From positions 1-64,000 of the forward strand of contig NZ_NFHZ01000013.1 of NCBI RefSeq assembly GCF_002161555.1: a DNA stretch of 64,000 nt, read 5' to 3'. Origin of the DNA: Barnesiella sp. An55. Its GTDB lineage: Bacteria > Bacteroidota > Bacteroidia > Bacteroidales > Barnesiellaceae. Position numbers and translations under genes: made by a program. The notes beneath the pieces were generated by a model. The model saw nothing but the letters and a program-made list of their open reading frames with translations. It was not told where the DNA came from and searched no databases. Position 1 is the first letter of the stretch. Every line of letters begins with the position of its first letter. This document shows, in pieces, positions 1 to 8,770 of this stretch.

Positions 1-2
1 CT

Positions 3-83
3 CTTGATGGCTACCGCAAAGTTACTGATGTTCTAATCGAAAAATTTTCTGATGTTTGTAACTTATTGATGTTTAATAATTAA
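3..83 (+). CDS. 3' end of an insertion-sequence transposase (partial)
   Basis: An open frame enters from the left edge and encodes 26 residues (LDGYRKVTDVLIEKFSD, then a short hydrophobic end and NN) before a TAA at 81-83. The peptide resembles the C-terminal end of Bacteroidales DDE transposases, but this is recollection of family style rather than an alignment, and the family cannot be fixed from so little. A hairpin follows immediately, and beyond it lies the interrupted acyltransferase gene. The convergent arrangement and the abrupt end of that gene suggest an insertion sequence whose right end is near position 112. Confidence 0.5.
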   Translation, partial: LDGYRKVTDVLIEKFSDVCNLLMFNN

Positions 84-88
84 AACAT

Positions 89-112
89 TGTCGGAGAATT
101 TTTCTCCGGACA
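89..112. repeat. Hairpin / putative right terminal repeat of the insertion sequence
   Basis: Positions 89-98 (TGTCGGAGAA) and 102-112 (TTCTCCGGACA) are complementary apart from one bulged C, around a short T loop. The hairpin sits 5 bases after the transposase stop and directly at the point where the acyltransferase frame ends, so it may be the terminal inverted repeat, the transposase terminator, or both. The left end lies outside the window, so the repeat and any target duplication cannot be confirmed. Confidence 0.45.
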
Positions 113-683
113 CTAGTGAAAATATCTACATTGAAACAAAGAAAGAATATTAGCAGTATGCCCCCCAATGATAATTGGATTCGTCGATAAATAATATATC
201 AAAATAGCAAACAGAGAAATTCCTATCAAAGTTTTACTAGTTGTTAAATGAAAGCGTCTTAATCCATAATATGATAGTGAGAACAAACAGAAATAGACAA
301 ATAAAATCAAAGTAAACCAATAACCTCCTTTGAAAGGACTTTCAATGACTGCTTGTACTTGTATAAATATAAATTATAAGAAAAAAGATTGTTGGTAATA
401 TTTGTACCTTTGCTTTCTTTCTCAAAAAAAGAGAAACACTTTGTATTGTTTCAAATAAATTTTCTTTAAACAAAACAAAACCACTTATAAAAAAGAATAA
501 AGGCATTCGAAAAGATAAGAAAATATCATTAAAACTAAATGACTCCAAAGGTCCTCTATTTTCCCCATAACTGGAAAAAACTATATGAGCATATATAACT
601 AATATTATAGTAAATCCTCGTAAAGCATCAATATACTCTATTCGTTTTGTTTTATTTGACTCTTGGACTTGCAAATTTTTCAT
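113..683 (-). pseudogene. Acyltransferase-3 family membrane protein, frameshifted and truncated by IS
   Basis: Reading starts at 683 with the typical opening of the acyltransferase-3 (OafA/WecH-like) family: TKRIEYIDALRGFTIILVIY, then a second membrane segment with the FISGF motif. The frame closes at 342. The family sequence resumes one base out of frame (VIESPFKGGYWFTLILFVYF) and runs to a TAG at 113-115. The shift lies in the AT-rich stretch around 360-378. The product ends at about 190 residues against roughly 330-350 for the family, exactly where the insertion-sequence end begins. Intact, it would transfer acyl groups to a lipid-linked sugar in the inner membrane. It is the last gene of the leftward polysaccharide locus and is almost certainly non-functional. 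Confidence 0.8.
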
Positions 684-810
684 ATTCCAGTTTCATATTA
701 AATCTTCTATAAACTATTAGGAATTTTATAAATCACTATCAATAAGCATTTATGATATTTTTTTTAAGCCTTATTGACCTAACCAAGAATTTGTTATAAA
801 TATCTCTCGT

Positions 811-1642
811 TCAAGCAATCTTCAACCAACGAAACAAGATATCCTTTACCCACGCTATCAAGAAAGAACCAGCAAAGAGGATTGGAACTATTATAAAGAA
901 ATAAATCCCGAACTGCGACTGATTGACAAAATAGCGTTCCATAAAATAGGGATAAACCAACGCATCGAATATATAACAACAGAGATACATATCGAGCGAC
1001 AACAGAGAAATCTTAGTCAAACTCTTACGCAATACCGGTGACTTGAAATCGGTCTGATAGAACAACAAGAAAAAGACTATCGCCACAATCGATCCGAATA
1101 CGCCCCATGGGCCACCAGCAATCTGAATAAGTGTATGATTGTGAACAAACAGCACATTAAACATCGGATTAATCATACATAACAATAACATTGTCAACCA
1201 CAATTTCCAACTATCTACCCGAGGCTTATACTCGTGAATATACGAACCAGCAAAGAAGAATGTCAACGGATAGCACGATGCCCAAAAGCCAGGAACCAAA
1301 TGCAATCCATATCGGTTAAACAAATCGGGCAAAGCTGTCATCACATACAAAGTCAATATCAAAATCTGTTTTTGCACCCCCCTTGTAATATTGCTTCGAT
1401 ACGGTCTTATTTGTATTCAAATAGCCTGTCAACAAAAGAAAGAGAGGAACACCTGTTTGAAATAATGGATTAAATAATGCTTGAATAAACATAGAAAAGC
1501 CACCAAAGGTTGTACTCCTGAATGGTGTATTCAAAACAAAAAAGTGTCCCGCTATCACAAACAGAATGGCAAAACTACGAATTAAATCCAGTCCTACAAT
1601 TCGAATTTGGCACGTTTTTTGCTCCCTAATTTGTTGTATCAT
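811..1642 (-). pseudogene. Second acyltransferase-3 family gene with an internal deletion
   Basis: The N-terminal piece begins at 1642 and has the family signature RIVGLDLIRSFAILFVIAGH followed by the GVPLFLLLTGYL segment. It is family-like until about 1375 (SKQYYKGG). The family sequence continues in another frame from about 1372 (QKQILILTLYVMTALPDLF), then the FFFAGSYI helix and more membrane segments to a stop at 811. Together the parts give about 277 residues, and the join skips the central helices normally found between these motifs. A deletion of about 100 codons with a resulting frame change explains this. The predicted role when intact was O-acylation of the surface glycan, and the gene is now broken. 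Confidence 0.75.
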
Positions 1643-1656
1643 ATTGTATTATTTTA

Positions 1657-2814
1657 TTATCTTTCTACTAATTCTTGAAACAAACTATCCCACTTCTTAT
1701 AAATTACCTCCGATGAATACTCTCGCCGCAACTTATCAAAAGCCATCTGCCCCAATCGGGCTATTTCATCGGGAGCACGCCACAACGAAACAATCTGTTG
1801 TTCCAAATCGTCGAGATTATTGGGCTCGAACAACCGCCCAATAGCCGAATCGCCTCGACCAATAATCTCGGTAAATCCCCCATGTGCCGGCCCAATTGTA
1901 GGCTTACCATAACAAGCAGCCTCGAGTATGGCCATCGGGAAACCCTCGTAACAACGACTGGGCATTACCACAAAGCGAGCTTGACGGATAAAATTGACCA
2001 ACTCTTCTTTTTGTAAATACCCCATAAACTGTACATTATCGGGAATCTCAATACCGGTCTGCTCACGCTTGGCTCCGGCAAATCGAAACCGAATAGCCGG
2101 ATTTCGACGCGCAACCTCTACCAACAGATCATACCCCTTTTCATAGCTTAATCTTCCAATATAAGCCACATAATTTCCATCGGTCGGCAAATAGGATTCT
2201 GGAGCATCTACACTATTGGGAATCACCCGCATCTTCTGTGCATCATACCCGGCAGCAATCAACTTCTGTCGCTGAAAGTCGGTAATACAGGCAAAGGCAT
2301 CCACATTCTTTCGATACGCCCCCGTCCAGCGAGCATAGACATTGCGAAGGGCATATCCTAACGACTTCAATCGACTATGTTCGCAGTTATATCGCACGCA
2401 ACTCCACTCATTCCCCCGCTCCAAGCAAGTCTCACAAGGCATCCCGTTACGCATGAACAAGCCCGTAGGACAAATCAATCGAAAGTTATGAATCGTCATC
2501 ACCACCGGTACACCAGCCTTTTTACACTCAAAGAGAGCCGCCGGACTAATAAAGGGATAGAGATTGTGCACATTCACCACATCAGGGCGCTCTCGGCGCA
2601 AAGCCTCTCGCATTCCCCTCACCCCCGAAGGTGAATAGATACCCGACAGAAAGCCGGCCACCTTACCGACAGCAGACTCTCTCACCCCCTCGGTCGTTCG
2701 ACGATAAAACGCCACCTCATGACCGTGAGCCGAAAGCATTGTCGCCATCTTATCGACAACAGCCTCCTCGCCACTATACTTCCCGTAGTTATTGTGAACC
2801 AATAGGATTTTCAT
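1657..2814 (-). CDS. Glycosyltransferase family 4 (GT4)
   Basis: This 385-residue protein has the two-Rossmann (GT-B) plan of GT4. It opens with MKILLVHNNYGKYSGEEAVV and has a Cys cluster around residues 120-140 (CPTGLF, CETCLERG) seen in one GT4 subgroup. The nucleotide-sugar domain has YIGRLSYEKGYDLLVEVA at about 215-235, and an E-x7-E motif lies in YEGFPMAILEAACYGKP. I chose the ATG at 2814 over a TTG at 2823 because it opens with the family's MKIL and follows the upstream stop (2820) by a few bases. It adds a sugar to the lipid-linked repeat unit on the cytoplasmic membrane face; donor and acceptor cannot be read from sequence. GC is higher than in the next three upstream genes. Confidence 0.9.
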   Translation of the reverse strand: MKILLVHNNYGKYSGEEAVVDKMATMLSAHGHEVAFYRRTTEGVRESAVGKVAGFLSGIYSPSGVRGMREALRRERPDVVNVHNLYPFISPAALFECKKAGVPVVMTIHNFRLICPTGLFMRNGMPCETCLERGNEWSCVRYNCEHSRLKSLGYALRNVYARWTGAYRKNVDAFACITDFQRQKLIAAGYDAQKMRVIPNSVDAPESYLPTDGNYVAYIGRLSYEKGYDLLVEVARRNPAIRFRFAGAKREQTGIEIPDNVQFMGYLQKEELVNFIRQARFVVMPSRCYEGFPMAILEAACYGKPTIGPAHGGFTEIIGRGDSAIGRLFEPNNLDDLEQQIVSLWRAPDEIARLGQMAFDKLRREYSSEVIYKKWDSLFQELVER

Positions 2815-2819
2815 ACCTA

Positions 2820-3917
2820 TCAAACAAGAGATAAAATTTTCTCTTTATAGACCCGACTTATTCTTTCCCAATTAAAAAGATTTCTTTCCCTAAAATTATT
2901 CTCTCCAATCTGACAAATTAGTTCTTGGTGAGCATATAAATTATCAAAAATTTCTGTCAACTCTTTTTCATGATTATATATATATCCATTCACACCATTT
3001 CGTATTATATCATTAGCAATTCCAACAGGCCTTGAAATCACACACCGTCCTAATACAAAAGGCTCTACAATACTTTGACCAAAAGTTTCACTGTTGCTGG
3101 AAACAATACCTATATTGCTTTTTAAATACAATTGCCGTATATCTTCTTTACTCAACAATCCCGGGAACTCCACTCGATCCGAAATACCCAAACTCTCTAC
3201 CAGTTTTTTCATTACATTCAACAAATCACCAGCCCCTGGAAGAATCAATTTTGAATTATCATCTTTTGTCCGCTTAATATGTTCCGCAAATGCCCGTATA
3301 ATAACATCTTGATTCTTTCCATGTCGAAATTGAGCCGGGAAAATCATTTGCAATCCATTTTGAGGCAAAGGCTGCAACTTTTCAGTAAAGAATGTGAACG
3401 GGACTCCTAAAGGAACTAATACTATCTTATATGATAGCAATCGAAATTTCTTTTTTAAATAATGACACATACAGATTACTTTATCTGCAAAAAGGAACAA
3501 TGCGAAACCTATTACTAATTGTGCTATACAGGATTTCCATACACTATTATGCCGGAATCCATGCAACGTATAAATGATTCTGATTTTATGTTTAAATAAC
3601 AACTTATATTTAACATAGGCTACCAATGCCAATTGCCAATTATTTTGTACATGAACAATATGGATACTATTCTTAACGACAATTTCTTTGATCGTATTCG
3701 CCAACATCCTAAAATTTGCATGACAATCAAGACCTTTAATCCTTGTAATAGGAATGTTTCTTGATTTTACTCTCTCTGTTAACCCGCACTCCTGCTCATT
3801 TTCTCCAGCAATGGCAAATATATCAATACCACATTGATGAAATGCTATCAATTCATCCGTCAAAAGAGCACTCAATCCTATTCTAAAATCAGAGGCAAAA
3901 AACAATAATTTATTCAT
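2820..3917 (-). CDS. Glycosyltransferase family 4 (GT4)
   Basis: A 365-residue GT-B glycosyltransferase. The N-terminal domain shows a HIVHVQNNWQLALVAYVKY segment and the middle has IIYTLHGFRHNS, both typical of capsule GT4 enzymes. The C-terminal donor-binding domain contains FPAQFRHGKNQDVIIRAF (about 205-225) and the E-x7-E motif in NSETFGQSIVEPF (about 295-305). The ATG at 3917 overlaps the stop of the upstream gene by 8 bases, implying translational coupling; a GTG three codons earlier is the alternative. The gene is AT-rich like its upstream neighbours, which points to separate acquisition from the flanking higher-GC glycosyltransferases. The sugar specificity is unknown. Confidence 0.88.
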   Translation of the reverse strand: MNKLLFFASDFRIGLSALLTDELIAFHQCGIDIFAIAGENEQECGLTERVKSRNIPITRIKGLDCHANFRMLANTIKEIVVKNSIHIVHVQNNWQLALVAYVKYKLLFKHKIRIIYTLHGFRHNSVWKSCIAQLVIGFALFLFADKVICMCHYLKKKFRLLSYKIVLVPLGVPFTFFTEKLQPLPQNGLQMIFPAQFRHGKNQDVIIRAFAEHIKRTKDDNSKLILPGAGDLLNVMKKLVESLGISDRVEFPGLLSKEDIRQLYLKSNIGIVSSNSETFGQSIVEPFVLGRCVISRPVGIANDIIRNGVNGYIYNHEKELTEIFDNLYAHQELICQIGENNFRERNLFNWERISRVYKEKILSLV

Positions 3918-4917
3918 AATCAGCACAAATAATTTTTTCTAATAATTTCATATTTTTCTCCCAATTATGCTGCTCTTGCACATATTTATATGCAATTAAT
4001 GTTTTTTGTTCTACGTCTTCTCTATTAGCAGCTATATATCTTATTGCATCCTCACATTCTTGATAATTATGGTACGTTAAATAGGCATTCTTAATCGAAG
4101 AAAAAGGATACATATTATGTTCTAATCCCAATACAATCTTCTTATGAGCAAACGCATCCAAAACCTTATTTAGAATACCACATTCTTTACGAACTGTTGT
4201 TATATATATATCAATAGAGTTAAAAAAATCGCACAAATTATCAACTTCTCCCATAAATATAATCTGATTCTTCTCAAAATATTCTTTAACAGAATCATCT
4301 GCACCCCGTCCGGCGGCAACGACCTTTAACTGTGGATATTTCATCCTTAATCTTGGAAGATAAGTTTTTACAAACCAATCTATCTCCACAAGAGCCCCAC
4401 ATCCCCAATAATGTAATAAACCCAAAGTATACTCAAACTTTTTATTTTTTATACAGGCCTTCGAAGGAAGAGCAACACCATTCTGCACAGTATAAAAATT
4501 AGACGTTCTATAGAGTTTCTCTAAATAAGCCTGATCATGAAATGACACAACTATAACTTTCTTATACCTATGAACAATTTTTCGCTCAAGAGGTATGTAT
4601 TTTATTAATCGCAATATGTCAAATATACAAGATTTCTTAAAAATAGAACTATATTTCCAACTAAACTTTATAGTGCTTTTAAAACCTAAAGTTAAAGCAT
4701 CTACAAAAAAAATAGAATCACACCTATAACCTTTCTTCAAAATATTCAACCCAGCAACAATACCCATTGGTAAAATATAATCAGATTTATCACACTTTGA
4801 TAAATCATCTATAATTTCACTATTTGGTATATACTCTACTATTCTCTTTGCAATAATAGAGAAACCCGGGAATTTTATATTAATAGGGTCTATATACACA
4901 TATAATTTTTGCTGCAT
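3910..4917 (-). CDS. Probable glycosyltransferase, divergent GT-B fold
   Basis: A 335-residue protein beginning MQQKLYVYIDPINIKFPGFS. It carries GT-B style features: a Gly-rich hinge in the second half (VVAAGRGADDSVKEYF, about 200), a FMGEV turn, and an acidic region with KECGILNKVLDAFAHKK (about 255) in the position of the donor-binding E-x7-E motif, although the second acid is Asp. It lies between the O-unit polymerase and a GT4 gene in the same direction, with a 4-base gap to the former. By context it adds a sugar in repeat-unit assembly. It is AT-rich and less conserved than its neighbours, so the family call is moderate. Confidence 0.7.
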   Translation of the reverse strand: MQQKLYVYIDPINIKFPGFSIIAKRIVEYIPNSEIIDDLSKCDKSDYILPMGIVAGLNILKKGYRCDSIFFVDALTLGFKSTIKFSWKYSSIFKKSCIFDILRLIKYIPLERKIVHRYKKVIVVSFHDQAYLEKLYRTSNFYTVQNGVALPSKACIKNKKFEYTLGLLHYWGCGALVEIDWFVKTYLPRLRMKYPQLKVVAAGRGADDSVKEYFEKNQIIFMGEVDNLCDFFNSIDIYITTVRKECGILNKVLDAFAHKKIVLGLEHNMYPFSSIKNAYLTYHNYQECEDAIRYIAANREDVEQKTLIAYKYVQEQHNWEKNMKLLEKIICADYE

Positions 4918-4921
4918 ATTT

Positions 4922-6202
4922 TTATTTTTTTATTAATCCTAACATCATACCATAAAAACCAAATGGATAGGAAAGTGTGGACATCGAATAATTTACCACA
5001 TTATCGGTATACATTGTAAGCGCCACTCCTGCTAAACTACTCCCTGCTATAATAGCGCTCATTCTTATTGCTACATCAGAATTATTCTGATATACGATAA
5101 AACTATGTATAATAACAGTTAATACAACTAATAAGTACAATACAACACCTATTATTCCACTATCGCACAATATTTGAACATAATCGTTATGTGGCACTTT
5201 CAACCCCCCAAATACAAAATTACTATACATGTAATTTTGCACACTACCTACACCAGAACCTGTTAACTCTTTCCCATCATAAAAACGATTCTCCAAATGC
5301 TCCCACATAGAAAAACGGGCATTACTATTTATATCATCTTTAGAGATCTCCCCTTGCCGAAATTGTTCAATAGAAACATTTTCACTATTTACAAACATTT
5401 TCTCTCGCACAGAAGGAATAGTAAATACAGCCACAATAAACAAGATGAATACCGAAAATATTACGGGCAAAGATTTCAACTTATATTTAAAGAAAAAGAA
5501 GGTCATCAAGGCCAATGTCGTTCCCATAATACTGGTACGGAATACCCACAAAATACAAGGCAGCATAAACAGAATACATAGCAAAAGATTCTTTCGTTTC
5601 TCTTTTGTATAATAAAACAATGCCAAAGAGAATATACACATTGATATATAATTAATAGCCTTTGCGGTTCCCGTCCAAAATACTCCAGGGAAAAGGCGAC
5701 CAATATAGGGAATAAAAGCTATAGCAATAGAAATAATGGCTACCATACGAGCCCCGACTCCAGCTTTTAGAAACACCTCCTTATCACGCACTGCAGCCGA
5801 CGCAAACAACATAATCAGCAACGGATAGAGATACTTCAAAATAACTCGAAATCCATATCCTGGAGCCGGAGTATAGCTCAATCCCACAACCAACCAAAGA
5901 ATATAAATCGAGTAAAATATGGTGGCAGGAGTCCACTGAGGTGACCTCTTACAAATAAATAGTCCCACCAAACAAAAAATCTCCAAGACCATCAAACGAA
6001 TAGCCATCAGATCTAATCCCGCAGGAGCAGAGAAAGCCAACAAACCAGTCGAGAAGGTCAACACCCAAAACATTTCGGGACCATCCATCACCATCTTCTG
6101 CTCCCTATTCAACGGATTGGTCATCACCCCTTGCTTCATTGTCAGGAACTTTAACCCAACCAAGGTAATAATCAAAAAATATAGATAATTGAGTAGATAC
6201 AT
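4922..6202 (-). CDS. wzy: O-antigen/capsule polymerase, Wzy type
   Basis: A 426-residue very hydrophobic protein with about ten to twelve predicted membrane helices. It has the hallmark of the O-antigen ligase/polymerase family: a long periplasmic loop at about 270-345 ending in KVPHNDYVQILCDSGIIG, where the His and the Asp/Gly region are conserved, followed by closely spaced helices. Wzy joins lipid-linked repeat units in the periplasm after flipping by Wzx. A ligase is the main alternative, but the location inside a locus with Wzx, Wza and Wzc favours the polymerase role. The ORF is separated from the GT4 gene upstream by 2 bases, so the genes are co-transcribed. Confidence 0.82.
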   Translation of the reverse strand: MYLLNYLYFLIITLVGLKFLTMKQGVMTNPLNREQKMVMDGPEMFWVLTFSTGLLAFSAPAGLDLMAIRLMVLEIFCLVGLFICKRSPQWTPATIFYSIYILWLVVGLSYTPAPGYGFRVILKYLYPLLIMLFASAAVRDKEVFLKAGVGARMVAIISIAIAFIPYIGRLFPGVFWTGTAKAINYISMCIFSLALFYYTKEKRKNLLLCILFMLPCILWVFRTSIMGTTLALMTFFFFKYKLKSLPVIFSVFILFIVAVFTIPSVREKMFVNSENVSIEQFRQGEISKDDINSNARFSMWEHLENRFYDGKELTGSGVGSVQNYMYSNFVFGGLKVPHNDYVQILCDSGIIGVVLYLLVVLTVIIHSFIVYQNNSDVAIRMSAIIAGSSLAGVALTMYTDNVVNYSMSTLSYPFGFYGMMLGLIKK

Positions 6203-6204
6203 AT

Positions 6205-7332
6205 CTATTTATTCTTCGGTATCAACCGCTTATATAAATCATTAAATAACTGAGAATATCGTTCGAAACCATATTGCCCCACATACTTCATAGCAGCCAC
6301 CGAATAGTGCTGCAAAAGGGTTATATCACCCACTAACGGACCTATTTTATCGGCCATATCGTCGATAGATTCAGGCTCATGCAGTAAACCCACTTCTCGA
6401 TCGCGTACCACCTCGGGCAGGCCCCCCGTACGCGAAGCCACCACCACACAACTATTTGCCATGGCTTCGATAGCAGTGAGTCCAAATCCTTCACTACGCG
6501 AAGGCATCAGCACAATATCCATGCGACTGTACCAATCAGACAGTCGCTCCTGAGGCTGTCGCCCGGCCCATTCAATACCATCGGCACACCCTAACCCTTG
6601 TGCCTGTTGTCGCATTTTTTCTCGCAACGAACCATCACCTACCACAATCAAACGGGTATCGGGATATTGTGCTCTTACCCGAGCAAAAGCCGGAACGACC
6701 AGATCCATTCCCTTAATTTTTTCCAGCCGACTGACAACCCCCAAAGTTACCGGGCGACTAAAGCTACGCTCTTCCTGCCGAATCGAAAATCCAACAGGAA
6801 GAGCGTTGTAAATCGTAAAATGATTACGCCGTTTCAATGGAGTATTCTCACCATACAACTGAGAAGAACCGAAGAACGATTGCTCGGCCAATTCGGTAAT
6901 GCAAGTAAATGCTCTCACACAATGTCGCTGAATAAAATGGACCAACCGCAAATTGGGATATATATCGGCTGCCGTATGTGCCGTAGCAATAATTTGCCGA
7001 AGTCCCAACAATCGCAAAAGCAAAATAGGAATAGCCCCAGGTGCCATATATTGCACATGAGCCACATCGGGCGTATATTGTTTCAATGCTTTCCGCAGAC
7101 CTTTGTAAAGGAACAAAATTCCTCGCCAACCACCAATCCGTTCACCCATCGAACTAAGACAGACCACCTCACTACCCGACCGACAAAACCGAGAGACCAT
7201 ATCCTCGTTATACTCAAAATAGCATACGGTCACCACCCGATGACCTCCAGCCACAAGCGCCTCAACGAGATTCAACGTCTGAATCTCGGTTCCTCCAGTC
7301 AATAAACAAGGTATGCAAACAAGAATTGTCAT
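6205..7332 (-). CDS. Glycosyltransferase family 4 (GT4)
   Basis: A 375-residue GT4 enzyme. The N-terminus MTILVCIPCLLTGGTEIQTL contains the acceptor-side glycine motif, and DVAHVQYMAPGAIPILLLRL follows at about 100. The donor domain has VTLGVVSRLEKIKGMDLVVP (about 200-220), LIVVGDGSLREKM (about 237), and E-x7-E in SRSEGFGLTAIEAM (about 300). The start ATG overlaps the upstream stop by 4 bases (ATGA). The GC content is markedly higher than in the genes on either side, giving a mosaic look to the locus. It probably builds the repeat unit on the cytoplasmic face; the exact linkage cannot be inferred. Confidence 0.9.
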   Translation of the reverse strand: MTILVCIPCLLTGGTEIQTLNLVEALVAGGHRVVTVCYFEYNEDMVSRFCRSGSEVVCLSSMGERIGGWRGILFLYKGLRKALKQYTPDVAHVQYMAPGAIPILLLRLLGLRQIIATAHTAADIYPNLRLVHFIQRHCVRAFTCITELAEQSFFGSSQLYGENTPLKRRNHFTIYNALPVGFSIRQEERSFSRPVTLGVVSRLEKIKGMDLVVPAFARVRAQYPDTRLIVVGDGSLREKMRQQAQGLGCADGIEWAGRQPQERLSDWYSRMDIVLMPSRSEGFGLTAIEAMANSCVVVASRTGGLPEVVRDREVGLLHEPESIDDMADKIGPLVGDITLLQHYSVAAMKYVGQYGFERYSQLFNDLYKRLIPKNK

Positions 7333-8573
7333 TTAATCAGATTCAATTTGTGAAATAACAAGTTATACTTATCTATAACAGAATTCGAAGAATAACAATC
7401 TCTTAATAACGCAGAATTATATGCATCACAAAGAATACCCTGACTCCATTTATCATACATATTCTTCAATGCTCGTTTTATATCTTTGTATTGAGTATTA
7501 TCAACAGCAATTCCCCCTCCATACGTATTCAACATTGTTGATACGTAGCCATTAACAGGCGAAACGGCAATAATAGGCCTACCAACCTGTACATAATCAA
7601 CTAATTTGCTGGGGAAAAATACGCCATATGCTAATATAGCTTCTATAAGAACTAATACATCATAGTTTTGAAGCAGATCTATAGCTTTAATGTATGGATA
7701 TGCTCCAATGAAATGAACAGTATCCTCTAACTGATATTTTATTATCAACTGTTGCGTAAACTCATTCGCATACCCCATAATATCAAATCTCATACGAATA
7801 TTGTATTCATCTATCAACTCCCGAATAGCCCTAAATGTATTTTCAGGATTCCTTTCTATTGACAAATTTCCAGAATGACATAATGAAAAAATATCTTGCT
7901 TTTTATAACTTTTAAGTTTCAATATGCCATTAACCAAGGCAATATGAGGAATCTCCATACATAGTTTATCCCTCAAAAAAGGATATTCCTTTTTAAAAAT
8001 AACCCCTAATGTCTCTGATGGATATGTTATCGCATCAGCATTGGACAAACATAATCTTTCATATTGTTGTAAAAGTCTCAATTTCCTATTGGAGAGATGG
8101 TGTGTATATGGTTCTGGCCAAATAGTTACAGCAGGATCATTCCAATTCGAAATCCACTTTATTCCAGTCTTTCGTGATAATTTATAACCTACTATATGAG
8201 GTATATCACTAGGAGATCTTGTTATTATAACATCATACTCTTTCTCTTTACATAATTGACAGGCTAAATCATATGCATGTGCAGCCCATCGAATTCCTTC
8301 AATAACGAAGCCATCCATTTTAATGGCAGACTTTATTACATCAATTGTGCGTGCTATTTTATTTCCAATCTTATATTCAACTACATGAGTAACTTCTTTT
8401 AATGGCAACCAAGGTTCCGTCCATTCTGTTGAATAATTCCGTCCATCATCCATCCGAGAAATAACATCAACAGACCAACCACATTCCATCATTGCCAATA
8501 CCAATTTACTATTACATAAACTTTCGGAAAAGGTATATGGGGCAAAACCAACTGTTATAAACAAAATTCTCAT
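7329..8573 (-). CDS. Glycosyltransferase (GT4-like)
   Basis: A 414-residue protein opening MRILFITVGFAPYTFSESLC, a common start in Bacteroidales polysaccharide glycosyltransferases. The first domain includes a RSPSDIPHIVGYKLSRKTG segment and SNWNDP, and the second has FSLCHSGNLSIERNPENTF and MRFDIMGYANEF, with the late motif FFPSKLVDYVQVGRPIIAVS (about 325) where other GT4 enzymes have E-x7-E. It is AT-rich and overlaps the next gene by 4 bases. It is first after a 197-base non-coding gap, so a secondary start site for transcription upstream is possible though no clear promoter was seen. Donor and acceptor are unknown. Confidence 0.82.
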   Translation of the reverse strand: MRILFITVGFAPYTFSESLCNSKLVLAMMECGWSVDVISRMDDGRNYSTEWTEPWLPLKEVTHVVEYKIGNKIARTIDVIKSAIKMDGFVIEGIRWAAHAYDLACQLCKEKEYDVIITRSPSDIPHIVGYKLSRKTGIKWISNWNDPAVTIWPEPYTHHLSNRKLRLLQQYERLCLSNADAITYPSETLGVIFKKEYPFLRDKLCMEIPHIALVNGILKLKSYKKQDIFSLCHSGNLSIERNPENTFRAIRELIDEYNIRMRFDIMGYANEFTQQLIIKYQLEDTVHFIGAYPYIKAIDLLQNYDVLVLIEAILAYGVFFPSKLVDYVQVGRPIIAVSPVNGYVSTMLNTYGGGIAVDNTQYKDIKRALKNMYDKWSQGILCDAYNSALLRDCYSSNSVIDKYNLLFHKLNLIK

Positions 8574-8770
8574 ATCATTTATTCTAATATTAAAATCTTA
8601 TTCTTGCCTTCTTCCCCATCTTCAACCTTCATTATCAAGCCAATTAATTTCCCAATAGGGAAGAAATATTTGGAACTAATTTATATACTTTTTATACGTA
8701 AATACAAAATTGTTTTTATAAGTAGATACCAAAATCTATTAAATAACAATTATTATATATTATATAAAAC

